Of a stretch of 64,000 bases of DNA, positions 42,129-51,946 are shown piece by piece. Where the stretch lies: assembly GCA_017308135.1 (NCBI GenBank), contig JAFKFM010000015.1, forward strand, positions 62,001 to 126,000. Reading direction: 5' to 3'. Every line of letters begins with the position of its first letter. Positions within the stretch are counted from its first letter, which is position 1. The notes under the pieces were generated by a model that was given only the letters and a program-made list of their open reading frames with translations, was not told the origin of the DNA and ran no database searches. Origin of the DNA: Alphaproteobacteria bacterium (GTDB taxonomy: Bacteria; Pseudomonadota; Alphaproteobacteria; CACIAM-22H2). The translations under genes were made by a program, and so were the position numbers.

Positions 42129-43522
42129 CTTGGCGGCAAGGCCCAAGGCCGCGCGTTCTCGAACGCACGCGCCGCGCGCAGCACCAAGCGATCGTCATAG
42201 GGCCTGCCGACGAATTGCAGCGCCATCGGCAAACCGTCGTCGTGCAAACCGATCGGCACGCTGGCCGCAGGCTGACGCGTCATGTTGAACGGGTAGGTGA
42301 AGGGCGACCAATCGATCCAGTAGCTTTGCGTCGCGGGATCGGCGACGTCCTGCCCCGCCTTCACCGCCGTGATCGGCAATTGCGGCGTCAGCAGCAGATC
42401 GTAGCGGCGAAGGAAGCGCTGCATCGTTTGAGTCAGCGCATTGCGATAGGCGTCGGCGTCGAGATAATCCTGCGCCGACAGCGACAGACCATGCTCGGTC
42501 GACGCGACCAAGCCGGGATCGGACAAATGCCATTTGTCGCGCGGGATGCCGCGCAACGGCTTGGCGAGCGACGCGGTCCACAACGTGTGGAACGCGTGGC
42601 GCGCTTCGGCGACGTCGAATTCCGGCTCCGCCGGTTCAACGATCGCGCCGAGCCCGGTCAACACTTTCGCCGCGTCGTCCACCGCACGCGCGATTTGCGG
42701 ATCGACCGCGACGGTTTTGAAGCGCGGCGAATAGCCAATTTTCAGGCCCTTGATGCCCTTCTCGAGATCGAGCAGCCACGAGCCCGGGTCTTGCGGCAGC
42801 GAAAACGGATCGCGATCGTCGGGATGCGCGATGATTTCCATCATCCGCGCGGCATCCTCCACGCCACGCGCCATCGGCCCGATATGCGCGAGCAAACCGG
42901 CGGGGCTGGACGGATAGGCCGCGACGCGGCCGAAGCTCGGCTTCAATCCGAAAATGCCGCAGAACCCGGCGGGCATGCGGATCGATCCGCCGCCATCGGT
43001 GCCGACATGCAAGGCGCCCATGCCGCAGGCGGCCGCCACCGCCGCCCCGGCGGACGATCCGCCGGCGGTACGGTCCTTGTTCCATGGATTGCGGGTGATG
43101 CCGGTCAGCGGCGAATCGCCGATCCCCTTCCAGCCGAACTCCGGCGTCGTCGTCTTGCCGAGCAGTACCGCGTTCGCGGCCTTCAACCGCGCGACGGCCG
43201 GTGCGTCTTCGGTCCATGGGCCCTTGGGATCGACATGCTTCGATCCGCGCAAGGTCGGCCAGCCCGCGGTGATCAGCAAATCCTTGATCGTCGCTGGCAC
43301 GCCATCGAGCGTGCCTTGCGGTTCGCCTTTCGCCCAGCGCGCTTCGGACGCGCGCGCCGAGGCAAGCGCCGAATCCGCATCGACCAGACAAAATGCGGCG
43401 AGTTCGCCGTTCCGCGCGGCGATCCGGTCCAGGCACGCTTGCGTTACCTCGACCGGCGAGAACGCTTTACGCGCATAGCCCGCGAGATATTCGCGGACGG
43501 ACAGAAACGCCAAATCGGACAT
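42125..43522 (-). CDS. Amidase-signature hydrolase
   Basis: A 465-residue amidase. Triad segments are Lys in VPATIKDLLITAGWPT, the AGGSSAGAAVA loop and the nucleophile in GTDGGGSIRMPAGFCGIFG. This is the second of three stand-alone amidases in the window; it differs from the others in length and neighbours. GGGAGG is 8 bases before the ATG at 43522. It is followed by a coupled MFS transporter and diverges from the M81 gene. Confidence 0.88.
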   Translation of the reverse strand: MSDLAFLSVREYLAGYARKAFSPVEVTQACLDRIAARNGELAAFCLVDADSALASARASEARWAKGEPQGTLDGVPATIKDLLITAGWPTLRGSKHVDPKGPWTEDAPAVARLKAANAVLLGKTTTPEFGWKGIGDSPLTGITRNPWNKDRTAGGSSAGAAVAAACGMGALHVGTDGGGSIRMPAGFCGIFGLKPSFGRVAAYPSSPAGLLAHIGPMARGVEDAARMMEIIAHPDDRDPFSLPQDPGSWLLDLEKGIKGLKIGYSPRFKTVAVDPQIARAVDDAAKVLTGLGAIVEPAEPEFDVAEARHAFHTLWTASLAKPLRGIPRDKWHLSDPGLVASTEHGLSLSAQDYLDADAYRNALTQTMQRFLRRYDLLLTPQLPITAVKAGQDVADPATQSYWIDWSPFTYPFNMTRQPAASVPIGLHDDGLPMALQFVGRPYDDRLVLRAARAFENARPWALPPR

Positions 43523-43602
43523 TACGTCGCCTCCCGGGCTTCGGCTATGCTGGCACGCGGCTTGCGACAAATGAATAGATTCCAACGACGGTCATAGCCC
43601 CC

Positions 43603-45102
43603 ATGCGTCTGCTGCTCGCGATGTTCAAACACGAGACCAACACGTTCTCGCCGATCGTGACCGATCTGGCGCGGTTCGAGGCGTGGGGGCTGCAATGGGG
43701 CGAGGACGTGGTGAAAGCATACGCGGATACGCGCATGCCGCTGGCCGCCTATATGAAACTCGCCCGCGAACGCGGCGCCGAAATCGTAACGCCCGTCGCG
43801 GGCGAAGCGATGCCCGGCGGCAAGGTCACGCGCGACGCCTACGAAAAAGTCGTCGGCGCGATTTTGGACGCACTGGACGACACGATCGACGGCGCGTTGC
43901 TCGATCTGCACGGCGCGATGGTGCCCGAACATACCGACGACGGCGAAGGCGAATTGCTGCGCCGAATTCGCGAAAAGCGGCCGGGCTTGCCCATCGCGGT
44001 GACCTGCGATCTGCACTGCAACCTTTCCCAAGCGATGGTCGAGAATTGCACCGCGTTGATCGGCTACAAGACCTATCCCCACGTGGACATGTACGAAGTG
44101 GCGGAGCGTGTGGGCCGCGTCGTGCTCGACGCGATGGACGGCAAATGTCAGCCGGTCCAAGCCTGGGCGCCCACGCCGCTGCTGTCGCAAACCTTGCGGC
44201 AGGGCACGGCCGATCAGCCGATGAAGGCGATGGTCGAACGCGCGGCCGAGTTTGAAGCGCGACCCGGTATTCTCTGCGCGACCGTGTTCGGCGGTTTTGC
44301 ATTGTCGGATATTCCCATCGCCGGCAGCGCCACGATCGTCGTCGCGGATGGTGACGCGCAGGCCGCGCGCGATGCGGCGCAAGACCTTGCCGATCGCGTC
44401 TGGGACCAGCGCAAGGAATTCATCTATGTCCACCGCCCGCTCGGTGGCGCCATCGCGCAAGCGCGCGAGTTGAACGCCGCCCCGATCGTACTGCTCGACC
44501 ACGCCGACAACGTCGGCTCCGGCGGCACGTCCGACGTGATGAAGGTCATCGCCGCCGTGCTCGCGGCGGGGCTCGACGGCGTCGCCGTCGCCACGGTGTG
44601 GGATGCGGATGCGGTGCAAAAGATGTTCGCCGCCGGCAAGGGGGCCACGCTCACGCTCGACCTCGGCGGTAAATCGCCGATGCCGGCGTTGAACTTGGCG
44701 CCCAAGCCGCTACGCCTGACCGGCACGGTGCAGAACCTCGCCGACGGGCGCTGGCGCGTCGAAGGGCCGATGTACACCGGCGTGATGGTGGATACCGGCC
44801 CGACGGCGGTGTTCCGCACGGCGGGCATGGAGATCGTCGTCTGCTCGCGCCATCACGAGCCCTGGGATACCGGCATCTTCACCGCCAACGGTATCGATCC
44901 GGCGCAAAGACGCTACCTGTTGCTGAAATCGCGCATTCACTATCGTGCCGGTTTCGCGCCTTTGGCGCGCGCGACCTTCACGCTGGATGGCGAAGGCGTC
45001 ACCACATCGGACAACACCAAGCTAAATTACCGGAACTTGAGCCGCCCAATTTACCCGCTCGATCCCGGTCCGTTCACGCCGCCGCGTGCGCGAGACGCTT
45101 GA
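43603..45102 (+). CDS. M81-family metallopeptidase (MlrC-like)
   Basis: A 499-residue protein of the family that includes microcystinase C. The N-terminal domain opens FKHETNTFSP and holds LDLHGAMV and DLHCNLS, with conserved His/Asp metal ligands; the C-terminal domain begins near LLDHADNVGSGGTSD. Members are usually found next to Dpp-type peptide transporters, as here, and are thought to cleave small imported peptides. The cleaved bond and substrate are not known. The mature protein has no signal peptide. Confidence 0.87.
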   Translation: MRLLLAMFKHETNTFSPIVTDLARFEAWGLQWGEDVVKAYADTRMPLAAYMKLARERGAEIVTPVAGEAMPGGKVTRDAYEKVVGAILDALDDTIDGALLDLHGAMVPEHTDDGEGELLRRIREKRPGLPIAVTCDLHCNLSQAMVENCTALIGYKTYPHVDMYEVAERVGRVVLDAMDGKCQPVQAWAPTPLLSQTLRQGTADQPMKAMVERAAEFEARPGILCATVFGGFALSDIPIAGSATIVVADGDAQAARDAAQDLADRVWDQRKEFIYVHRPLGGAIAQARELNAAPIVLLDHADNVGSGGTSDVMKVIAAVLAAGLDGVAVATVWDADAVQKMFAAGKGATLTLDLGGKSPMPALNLAPKPLRLTGTVQNLADGRWRVEGPMYTGVMVDTGPTAVFRTAGMEIVVCSRHHEPWDTGIFTANGIDPAQRRYLLLKSRIHYRAGFAPLARATFTLDGEGVTTSDNTKLNYRNLSRPIYPLDPGPFTPPRARDA

Positions 45103-45226
45103 TCGCCCTTCGCCACCTTGGCATGCTTTGGGTGCGCTGCGGCATGAATCCGCCGCGGCCCGCAAAGACGACGCGCCGGATAAACCGTCGCGAGATTGAA
45201 CAGGACCGGCTTTTCAGGAGGCTTCC

Positions 45227-46813
45227 ATGAAAACCACTTTGAAGCGGCTCGCCGCCGCCAGCGCGATCGCGTTGATCGCCGGCTTGACCGGCGGTGTCGG
45301 CACGGCGGACGCGCAGCAAAAGGTGCTGCGGTTCATCCCGCACTCGAATCTGCCCGCGATCGATCCCGTCGCGACGACCGGCTACGTGGTGCGCAACCAC
45401 GGCTATCTCGTCTACGACACGCTGTTCGCGACCGACGAGAATTTCAAAATCCAGCCGCAGATGGTCGACAAATGGACGACCAGCGCCGACGGTCTGCGCT
45501 GGGAATTCACTTTGCGCGACGGCATGAAGTTCCATGACGGCACGCCGGTGAAGGGTGCCGACGCCGCCGCTTCGATCCGCCGCTGGACGGCGCGCGATTC
45601 CTTCGGCCAGACGCTCGCCGCCTCGGTCGATTCCTACGAGACGGTCAACGATCTGACCTTCGCGATCAAGTTGAAGACGCCCTTCCCGCTGATGATCGAC
45701 GCGCTCGGCAAATTGTCGAGCCAGGTGCCGTTCATCATGCCCGAGCGCATCGCCAACACCGATCCCGCGACGCCGATCACCGACGCGACGGGCTCGGGCC
45801 CGTTCCGTTTCGTGCGCGACCAGTGGGTGCCCGGCCAGCGCGCGGTCTACGAGCGCTTCGCCGACTACAAGCCGCGCAGCGAAGCCCCGTCCTGGGCCGC
45901 CGGCGGCAAAGTCGTGAAGGTCGACCGCGTCGAATGGCGCATCATTCCCGACGCGGCGGTCGCTTCGGCGGCGCTGAGCCAAGGCGAAGTCGATTGGTGG
46001 GAACAGCCGATCTTCGACCTGCTGCCCCAGCTCGCGCGCAACCGCGACATCGAGATCAAGAACATCGACCCGGTCGGCTCGATCATGATGGCGCGCTTCA
46101 ACCATCTGCATCCGCCGTTCGACAACCCGGCCGTGCGCCGCGCGGTCATGATGGCCGTGAACCAGGAGGAATATCTCCAGGCCGTCGTCGGCAACAAGGA
46201 ATACTACAAGGCCTGCAAATCCTTCTTCTCCTGCGGCACGCCGCTGGCGTCGGATGTGGGCATCGAAGGCGCCGCCGGCAATCTCGACCGCGCCAAGGCG
46301 CTGCTCGCGGCGTCGGGCTACAAGAACGAAAAGGTCATCATCATCTCGCCGACCGACATTCCGACCAACCACACGCAAAGCCTCGTGACGGAGGATCTGC
46401 TGAAGCGGCTGGGCATGAACGTCGAACTCGTGGCGACGGATTGGGGTTCGGTGCTCGCGCGCCGCGCCAATCGCAACGCGCCCGAACAAGGCGGCTGGTC
46501 GATCTTCCATACGTGGTGGGTCGGGCCCGATCTGGTGAACCCGGCGCTGCACGCGCCTTTGCGCGGCAACGGTGCTGCCGCGTGGCCGGGCTGGCCGACC
46601 GATACGCGTATCGAGGAACTGCGCAACGCCTGGCTCGCCGCCCCGACCCCGGCGGCGCAGATCGAAGTCGCCAAGCAGATCCAAGCGCGCGCCTACGAAC
46701 AAGCGCCCTACGTCACGACGGGCATGTTCCAGCAGCCGACCGCCTATCGTAAGAACATCTCGGGCGTGCTGATCTCGCCCGTGCCGTTCTTCTGGAACGT
46801 CGACAAGCGCTAA
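45227..46813 (+). CDS. Dpp/Nik-type ABC transporter substrate-binding protein
   Basis: A 528-residue periplasmic receptor of family 5. The signal peptide runs to TADAQQ (about residue 30). The family segments WTTSADGLRWEFTLRDGMKFHDG and DATGSGPFRFVRDQWVPG are clear. CAGGAGG lies 5 bases before the ATG. It heads a five-gene peptide-type transporter operon downstream of the M81 peptidase; ligands may be di- or oligopeptides or modified amines. Confidence 0.92.
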   Translation: MKTTLKRLAAASAIALIAGLTGGVGTADAQQKVLRFIPHSNLPAIDPVATTGYVVRNHGYLVYDTLFATDENFKIQPQMVDKWTTSADGLRWEFTLRDGMKFHDGTPVKGADAAASIRRWTARDSFGQTLAASVDSYETVNDLTFAIKLKTPFPLMIDALGKLSSQVPFIMPERIANTDPATPITDATGSGPFRFVRDQWVPGQRAVYERFADYKPRSEAPSWAAGGKVVKVDRVEWRIIPDAAVASAALSQGEVDWWEQPIFDLLPQLARNRDIEIKNIDPVGSIMMARFNHLHPPFDNPAVRRAVMMAVNQEEYLQAVVGNKEYYKACKSFFSCGTPLASDVGIEGAAGNLDRAKALLAASGYKNEKVIIISPTDIPTNHTQSLVTEDLLKRLGMNVELVATDWGSVLARRANRNAPEQGGWSIFHTWWVGPDLVNPALHAPLRGNGAAAWPGWPTDTRIEELRNAWLAAPTPAAQIEVAKQIQARAYEQAPYVTTGMFQQPTAYRKNISGVLISPVPFFWNVDKR

Positions 46814-46841
46814 CGTCACAAGCGGACGACAGGGTCGGTAC

Positions 46842-47783
46842 GTGTTCGCATTCGTCGTCCGCCGTCTTCTGGCCACCATCCCCGTCATGGGGGTGGTGGC
46901 CCTTTTCGTTTTCTCGCTGCTCTATTTCTCGCCCGGCGATCCGGCCGCGATCATCGCGGGCGATCTCGCCACGGTCGACGACATCCAGCGCGTGCGTATC
47001 GCGCTGGGGCTCGACCAGCCTTTCCATGTGCGCTTCGGCACTTGGCTCTGGGCGATCCTGAACGGCGATCTCGGCACGTCGATCTTTTCCGGCATTCCGG
47101 TGTCGACGCTGATCGGCCAGCGCCTGGAAGCGACGATTTCGCTGTCCATAGTCACGTTGATCTTCGCCGTCGCCGTCGCCATCCCGCTGGGCGTCGTCTC
47201 GGCGTGGCGCGCGGGCGGCTGGATCGACCGGCTGGTGATGGGCTTCGCCGTGTTCGGCTTTTCGGTCCCCGTCTTCGTGCTCGGCTATCTGCTGATTTTC
47301 CTGTTCGCGCTGGAGCTCGACTGGCTGCCGGTGCAGGGCTTCACCTCGATCCGCGAAGGTTTCTGGCCCTTCCTGCGCCAGTTGATCCTGCCGGCCTTGG
47401 CGCTGGGCACCATCTATATCGCGCTGATCGCGCGCATGACGCGCGCCGCGATGCTCGACGTGCTGGCGCAGGACTACATCCGCACCGCCAACGCCAAGGG
47501 CCTGCGCACCGACAAGGTGCTGCTGGGCCATGCGCTGAAGAACGCGGCCGTGCCCATCGTCACTGTCATCGGTATCGGTGTGGCACTGCTGATCGGCGGC
47601 GTGGTGGTGACGGAAAGCGTGTTCGCGATCCCGGGCCTGGGCCGCATGACGGTCGACGCGATCCTGCGCCGCGACTATCCGATCATCCAGGGCGTCATCC
47701 TGATGTTCGCCTTCGTCTACGTGCTCATCAATCTGCTGGTCGATCTCAGCTACACGCTGTTCGACCCGCGTATCCGGTATTGA
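46842..47783 (+). CDS. Dpp-type ABC transporter permease (DppB-like)
   Basis: A 313-residue permease with six hydrophobic helices, starting with a typical FVVRRLLATIPVMGVVALF helix at the GTG codon. The EAA region is TRAAMLDVLAQDYIRTANAKGL, and the C-terminus ends with the DppB signature LVDLSYTLFDPRIRY. It is followed 4 bases later by the second permease. Confidence 0.93.
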   Translation: MFAFVVRRLLATIPVMGVVALFVFSLLYFSPGDPAAIIAGDLATVDDIQRVRIALGLDQPFHVRFGTWLWAILNGDLGTSIFSGIPVSTLIGQRLEATISLSIVTLIFAVAVAIPLGVVSAWRAGGWIDRLVMGFAVFGFSVPVFVLGYLLIFLFALELDWLPVQGFTSIREGFWPFLRQLILPALALGTIYIALIARMTRAAMLDVLAQDYIRTANAKGLRTDKVLLGHALKNAAVPIVTVIGIGVALLIGGVVVTESVFAIPGLGRMTVDAILRRDYPIIQGVILMFAFVYVLINLLVDLSYTLFDPRIRY

Positions 47784-47787
47784 TCCG

Positions 47788-48659
47788 ATGGCCCTGACCG
47801 CCGTCGGCCCCGCCCCCGCTTCCGCCCTCGCCGGCAAACGCCGCCCGTGGTGGCGGCGCAATCTGTCGATCGTGCTGGGCGGCGGCTTGCTGCTCGCGGC
47901 GTTGACGATGGCGCTGCTCGCCCCCTATCTCGGCACGGTCGACCCGACGGCGCTGTCGCCGATCCGCCGTTTCCGTCCGCCGTCGGAAACCTACTGGTTC
48001 GGCACCGACCATCTGGGCCGCGACGTCTATAGCCGCGTCGTCTATGGCGCGCGCGCCTCGCTGATGGTCGGCATCGCCGTCGCCGTTCTGGCGGTGGGGG
48101 CCGGGTTGTTCTTCGGCCTGATCGCCGGCTTCAACCGCTGGATCGACGCGGTGCTGATGCGCGTGATGGACGGGCTGATGGCGATCCCCGCGGTCCTCCT
48201 CGCCATCGCGCTGATGGCGCTGACCCGCGCGAGCCTCGAAAACGTCATCATCGCGATCGCGATCGCCGAAGTGCCGCGCGTCACCCGGCTTGTGCGCGGC
48301 GTGGTGCTGACCTTGCGCGAACAGCCCTTCGTCGAAGCGGCGGTCGCCTCCGGCACGTCGACCGTCAAAATCCTCTATCGCCATATCTTGCCCAACACCG
48401 TGGCGCCCTTGGTGGTGCAAGCCACTTACATTTGCGCCTCCGCGATCATCACGGAGGCGATCCTATCCTTCATCGGCGCCGGTCTGCCGCCCTCGATCCC
48501 GACTTGGGGCAATATCATCGCGGAAGCGCGCGCCGTGTTCTCCGTCCGCCCGCATCTGATCGCCTTCCCGGCGGTATTCCTGTCGCTGACCGTGCTGGCG
48601 ATCAATCTTTTGGGTGACGGGTTGCGCGATGCGCTCGATCCGCGATTGGCACGCCGCCT

Positions 48660-48663
<4 letters not shown>
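47788..48663 (+). CDS. Dpp-type ABC transporter permease (DppC-like)
   Basis: A 291-residue permease with the N-terminal helix after RRPWWRRN, the [19 protein letters not shown] segment diagnostic of DppC, the EAA loop near [23 protein letters not shown] and the final [15 protein letters not shown]. Its stop overlaps the next ATG by 4 bases. Confidence 0.93.
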
Positions 48664-49636
<973 letters not shown>

Positions 49637-49640
<4 letters not shown>

Positions 49641-50605
49641 CCGCGCAACCGATCCTGCAGGTCGTCGACCTCAAGAAGCATTTCCCGATCCGCAAGGGCG
49701 TGCTGCAACGCGTCGCCGCGAAGGTTCACGCGGTCGACGGCATTACCTTCCACGTCAATGCGGGCGAAACGCTGGGCTTGGTCGGCGAGAGCGGTTGCGG
49801 CAAATCGACCGCCGGCAAGACGATCCTGAAACTGATCGAGCCCGATTCCGGCTCCGTGCGGCTGATGGGCGAACGCATCGACGCGCTGTCGCGGCGCGAA
49901 ATGTGGCCCCATCGCCGCCAATTGCAGGTCGTCTTCCAGGATCCCTATTCGTCGCTGTCGCCGCGCTTGACCGCCGGCGCCATCGTCGCCGAGCCGCTGG
50001 AAAATTTCGGCATCGCGACGGGCAAGGAAGCGCGCGAGCGCGTTGCTTGGCTGTTCGAGAAGGTGGGCTTGCGCGCCGAGCAGATGGCGAAATATCCCTA
50101 CGAGTTCTCCGGCGGGCAGCGTCAGCGCCTCGGCATTGCGCGCGCGCTGGCCGTGCGGCCCAAGCTGATCGTGGCCGACGAGCCCGTCTCGGCACTCGAC
50201 GTGTCGGTCCAGGCGCAGGTCGTCAATCTGCTGATGGATCTGCAGGAAGAATTCGGCCTCTCCTACCTGTTCGTCGCCCACGATCTCGCGGTCGTCGAAC
50301 ATATCAGCCATCGCGTGGCGGTCATGTATCTCGGCAAGATCGTCGAGATCGCCGACAAGAAATCGATCTTCGCCGCGCCCAAACATCCCTACACCGAAGC
50401 GCTGCTGTCGGCCGCCCCGCAACCCGATCCGACGACCAAGCGCAAGCGCATCATCCTGGCGGGCGACGTGCCTTCGCCGGTCAATCCGCCCTCCGGCTGC
50501 CGCTTCCACACGCGCTGCCCTTACGCTGTCGATCGCTGCAAGGCCGAGGAACCGGTCTTGCACGAAGCCGCTTCCGGCCACCAAGTGGCCTGCCATCTGC
50601 GTTAA
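49637..50605 (+). CDS. Dpp-type ABC transporter ATPase (DppF-like)
   Basis: A 322-residue second ATPase. Walker [25 protein letters not shown], signature [15 protein letters not shown], Walker [11 protein letters not shown] and FVAHDLAVV are intact; the C-terminal [14 protein letters not shown] extension is typical. The start at 49637 (MTAQPILQV) is coupled to DppD; an earlier in-frame start lies inside that gene. Its TAA overlaps the convergent amidase stop by four bases. Confidence 0.93.
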
Positions 50606-51906
50606 TCGCGTAAGGCGGCTTCGACCCAAGCGGCGTGGCGGATCGTTTCCACATCCTCGCCCGACGGCCCGACGAGTTGGACGGCGAGCGGCAAGCCGCC
50701 CGCGTTCTTGCCCGCCGGCAGCGCGATGCACGGATTGCCGAGCAGCGTCCAGGCGCGGTTGAACACCGGGTCGCCGGTGCGCGCGAGGCCCTTGGGCGCC
50801 GCCCCTGGGGCGGCGGGCGTGAGGATCAAGTCGAAGTCGCGGAACGCATGCGACAGCAGGTTCCGGCACTTGGTCGCGAGCGCCTTTGCGGCCGTTTCCT
50901 CGCGAACGCCGATCGTGTCGCCCTTCGCCAGCATGTCGCGGAATTGCGGCGACAGGTTATCGGCGTGGAATTTCCGCTCCTCGACGAAGCCGCGCGACGC
51001 TTCCTTGGTCATGATCGCGAGTTGCGCGTCGTTGAGCCCTTCGAACTCCGGCGGCATGTCGTATTGGCCGATCCGGGCGCCTTCCTTGGAAAGCTTGACC
51101 ACGACGCGCTCGAACAGGCGCTTGGTGTCCTCGTCGGCCTGGTCCCACCAGGGCGTGCGGCAGAAGGCGATGCGCGGCGGCGGGCCCGACGGCGCTTCCG
51201 CCAGACCGGGGATCGGCTTGTTGCCGAAAGCGCGGCGGATCAAATCCAGATCGGCGACCGCGCGCGTGAAGAAACCCAGCGTGTCGAGCGTGGGCGAAAG
51301 CGGCTTGATGCCCTCCATCGGCGCCCATCCGGACGTGCCCTTATAGCCGACGACGCCGCAGAACGCCGCCGGCCGGATGACCGAGCCCGCCGTCTGCGTG
51401 CCGATGGCGATGCTGACTTGCCCGTCGGCGACGGCGGCCGCCGAGCCCGAGGACGAGCCGCCGGGCGTGTGGTCCAGGCCGTGGGGATTGGCCGTCGGGC
51501 CGGGCGTGAAATAGGCAAACTCGGTCGTCACCGTCTTGCCCAGCAGGATAGCGCCATGCGCCACCAATGCCTTCACGCACGCCGCATCCTTGCCCGGCTT
51601 GTGCCCGCGATAGATCGGCGAGCCGTAGCTCGTGGTCAGCGCCGCCGTCTCGACCAGATCCTTCACGCCGATCGGAATGCCGTGCAACGGCGATTGGCGC
51701 GCGACCTTGTCCAAAGCCATCGCGCGCTGGACGCTGTCTTGGCGCTCGATTGCCTCCCACGCCTGGACGGCGGGCTGGCGCATCGAGATACGCGTGAAAC
51801 ACGCCTTCAGCAGCGTTTCGGAATCGAGCTTGCCGGAATCCATCGCGGCGCGGGCGGCGGTGGCGGACAGGAAATGCGGATCAGGCGTCAGATGCGGCTT
51901 GGTCAT
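50602..51906 (-). CDS. Amidase-signature hydrolase
   Basis: A 434-residue amidase. Lys in [19 protein letters not shown], the [13 protein letters not shown] loop and the nucleophile region [19 protein letters not shown] are present. AGGGA lies 2 to 6 bases before the ATG at 51906; a longer start at 51948 would overlap the divergent glycosyltransferase start. It converges on the Dpp operon, so it may act on imported amides or peptides. Confidence 0.88.
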   Translation of the reverse strand: MTKPHLTPDPHFLSATAARAAMDSGKLDSETLLKACFTRISMRQPAVQAWEAIERQDSVQRAMALDKVARQSPLHGIPIGVKDLVETAALTTSYGSPIYRGHKPGKDAACVKALVAHGAILLGKTVTTEFAYFTPGPTANPHGLDHTPGGSSSGSAAAVADGQVSIAIGTQTAGSVIRPAAFCGVVGYKGTSGWAPMEGIKPLSPTLDTLGFFTRAVADLDLIRRAFGNKPIPGLAEAPSGPPPRIAFCRTPWWDQADEDTKRLFERVVVKLSKEGARIGQYDMPPEFEGLNDAQLAIMTKEASRGFVEERKFHADNLSPQFRDMLAKGDTIGVREETAAKALATKCRNLLSHAFRDFDLILTPAAPGAAPKGLARTGDPVFNRAWTLLGNPCIALPAGKNAGGLPLAVQLVGPSGEDVETIRHAAWVEAALRD

Positions 51907-51946
51907 TTCCCTGCCATCATAGGGGGGCGAGGAGATTCGCCAAGGC

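Noticed and set aside
45074-46888. Long minus-strand open frame (604 codons) opposite the peptide-binding protein gene
   Set aside because: Pure antisense shadow, low-complexity Arg/Asp/Gly/Val composition; the plus strand encodes a clear family 5 receptor.
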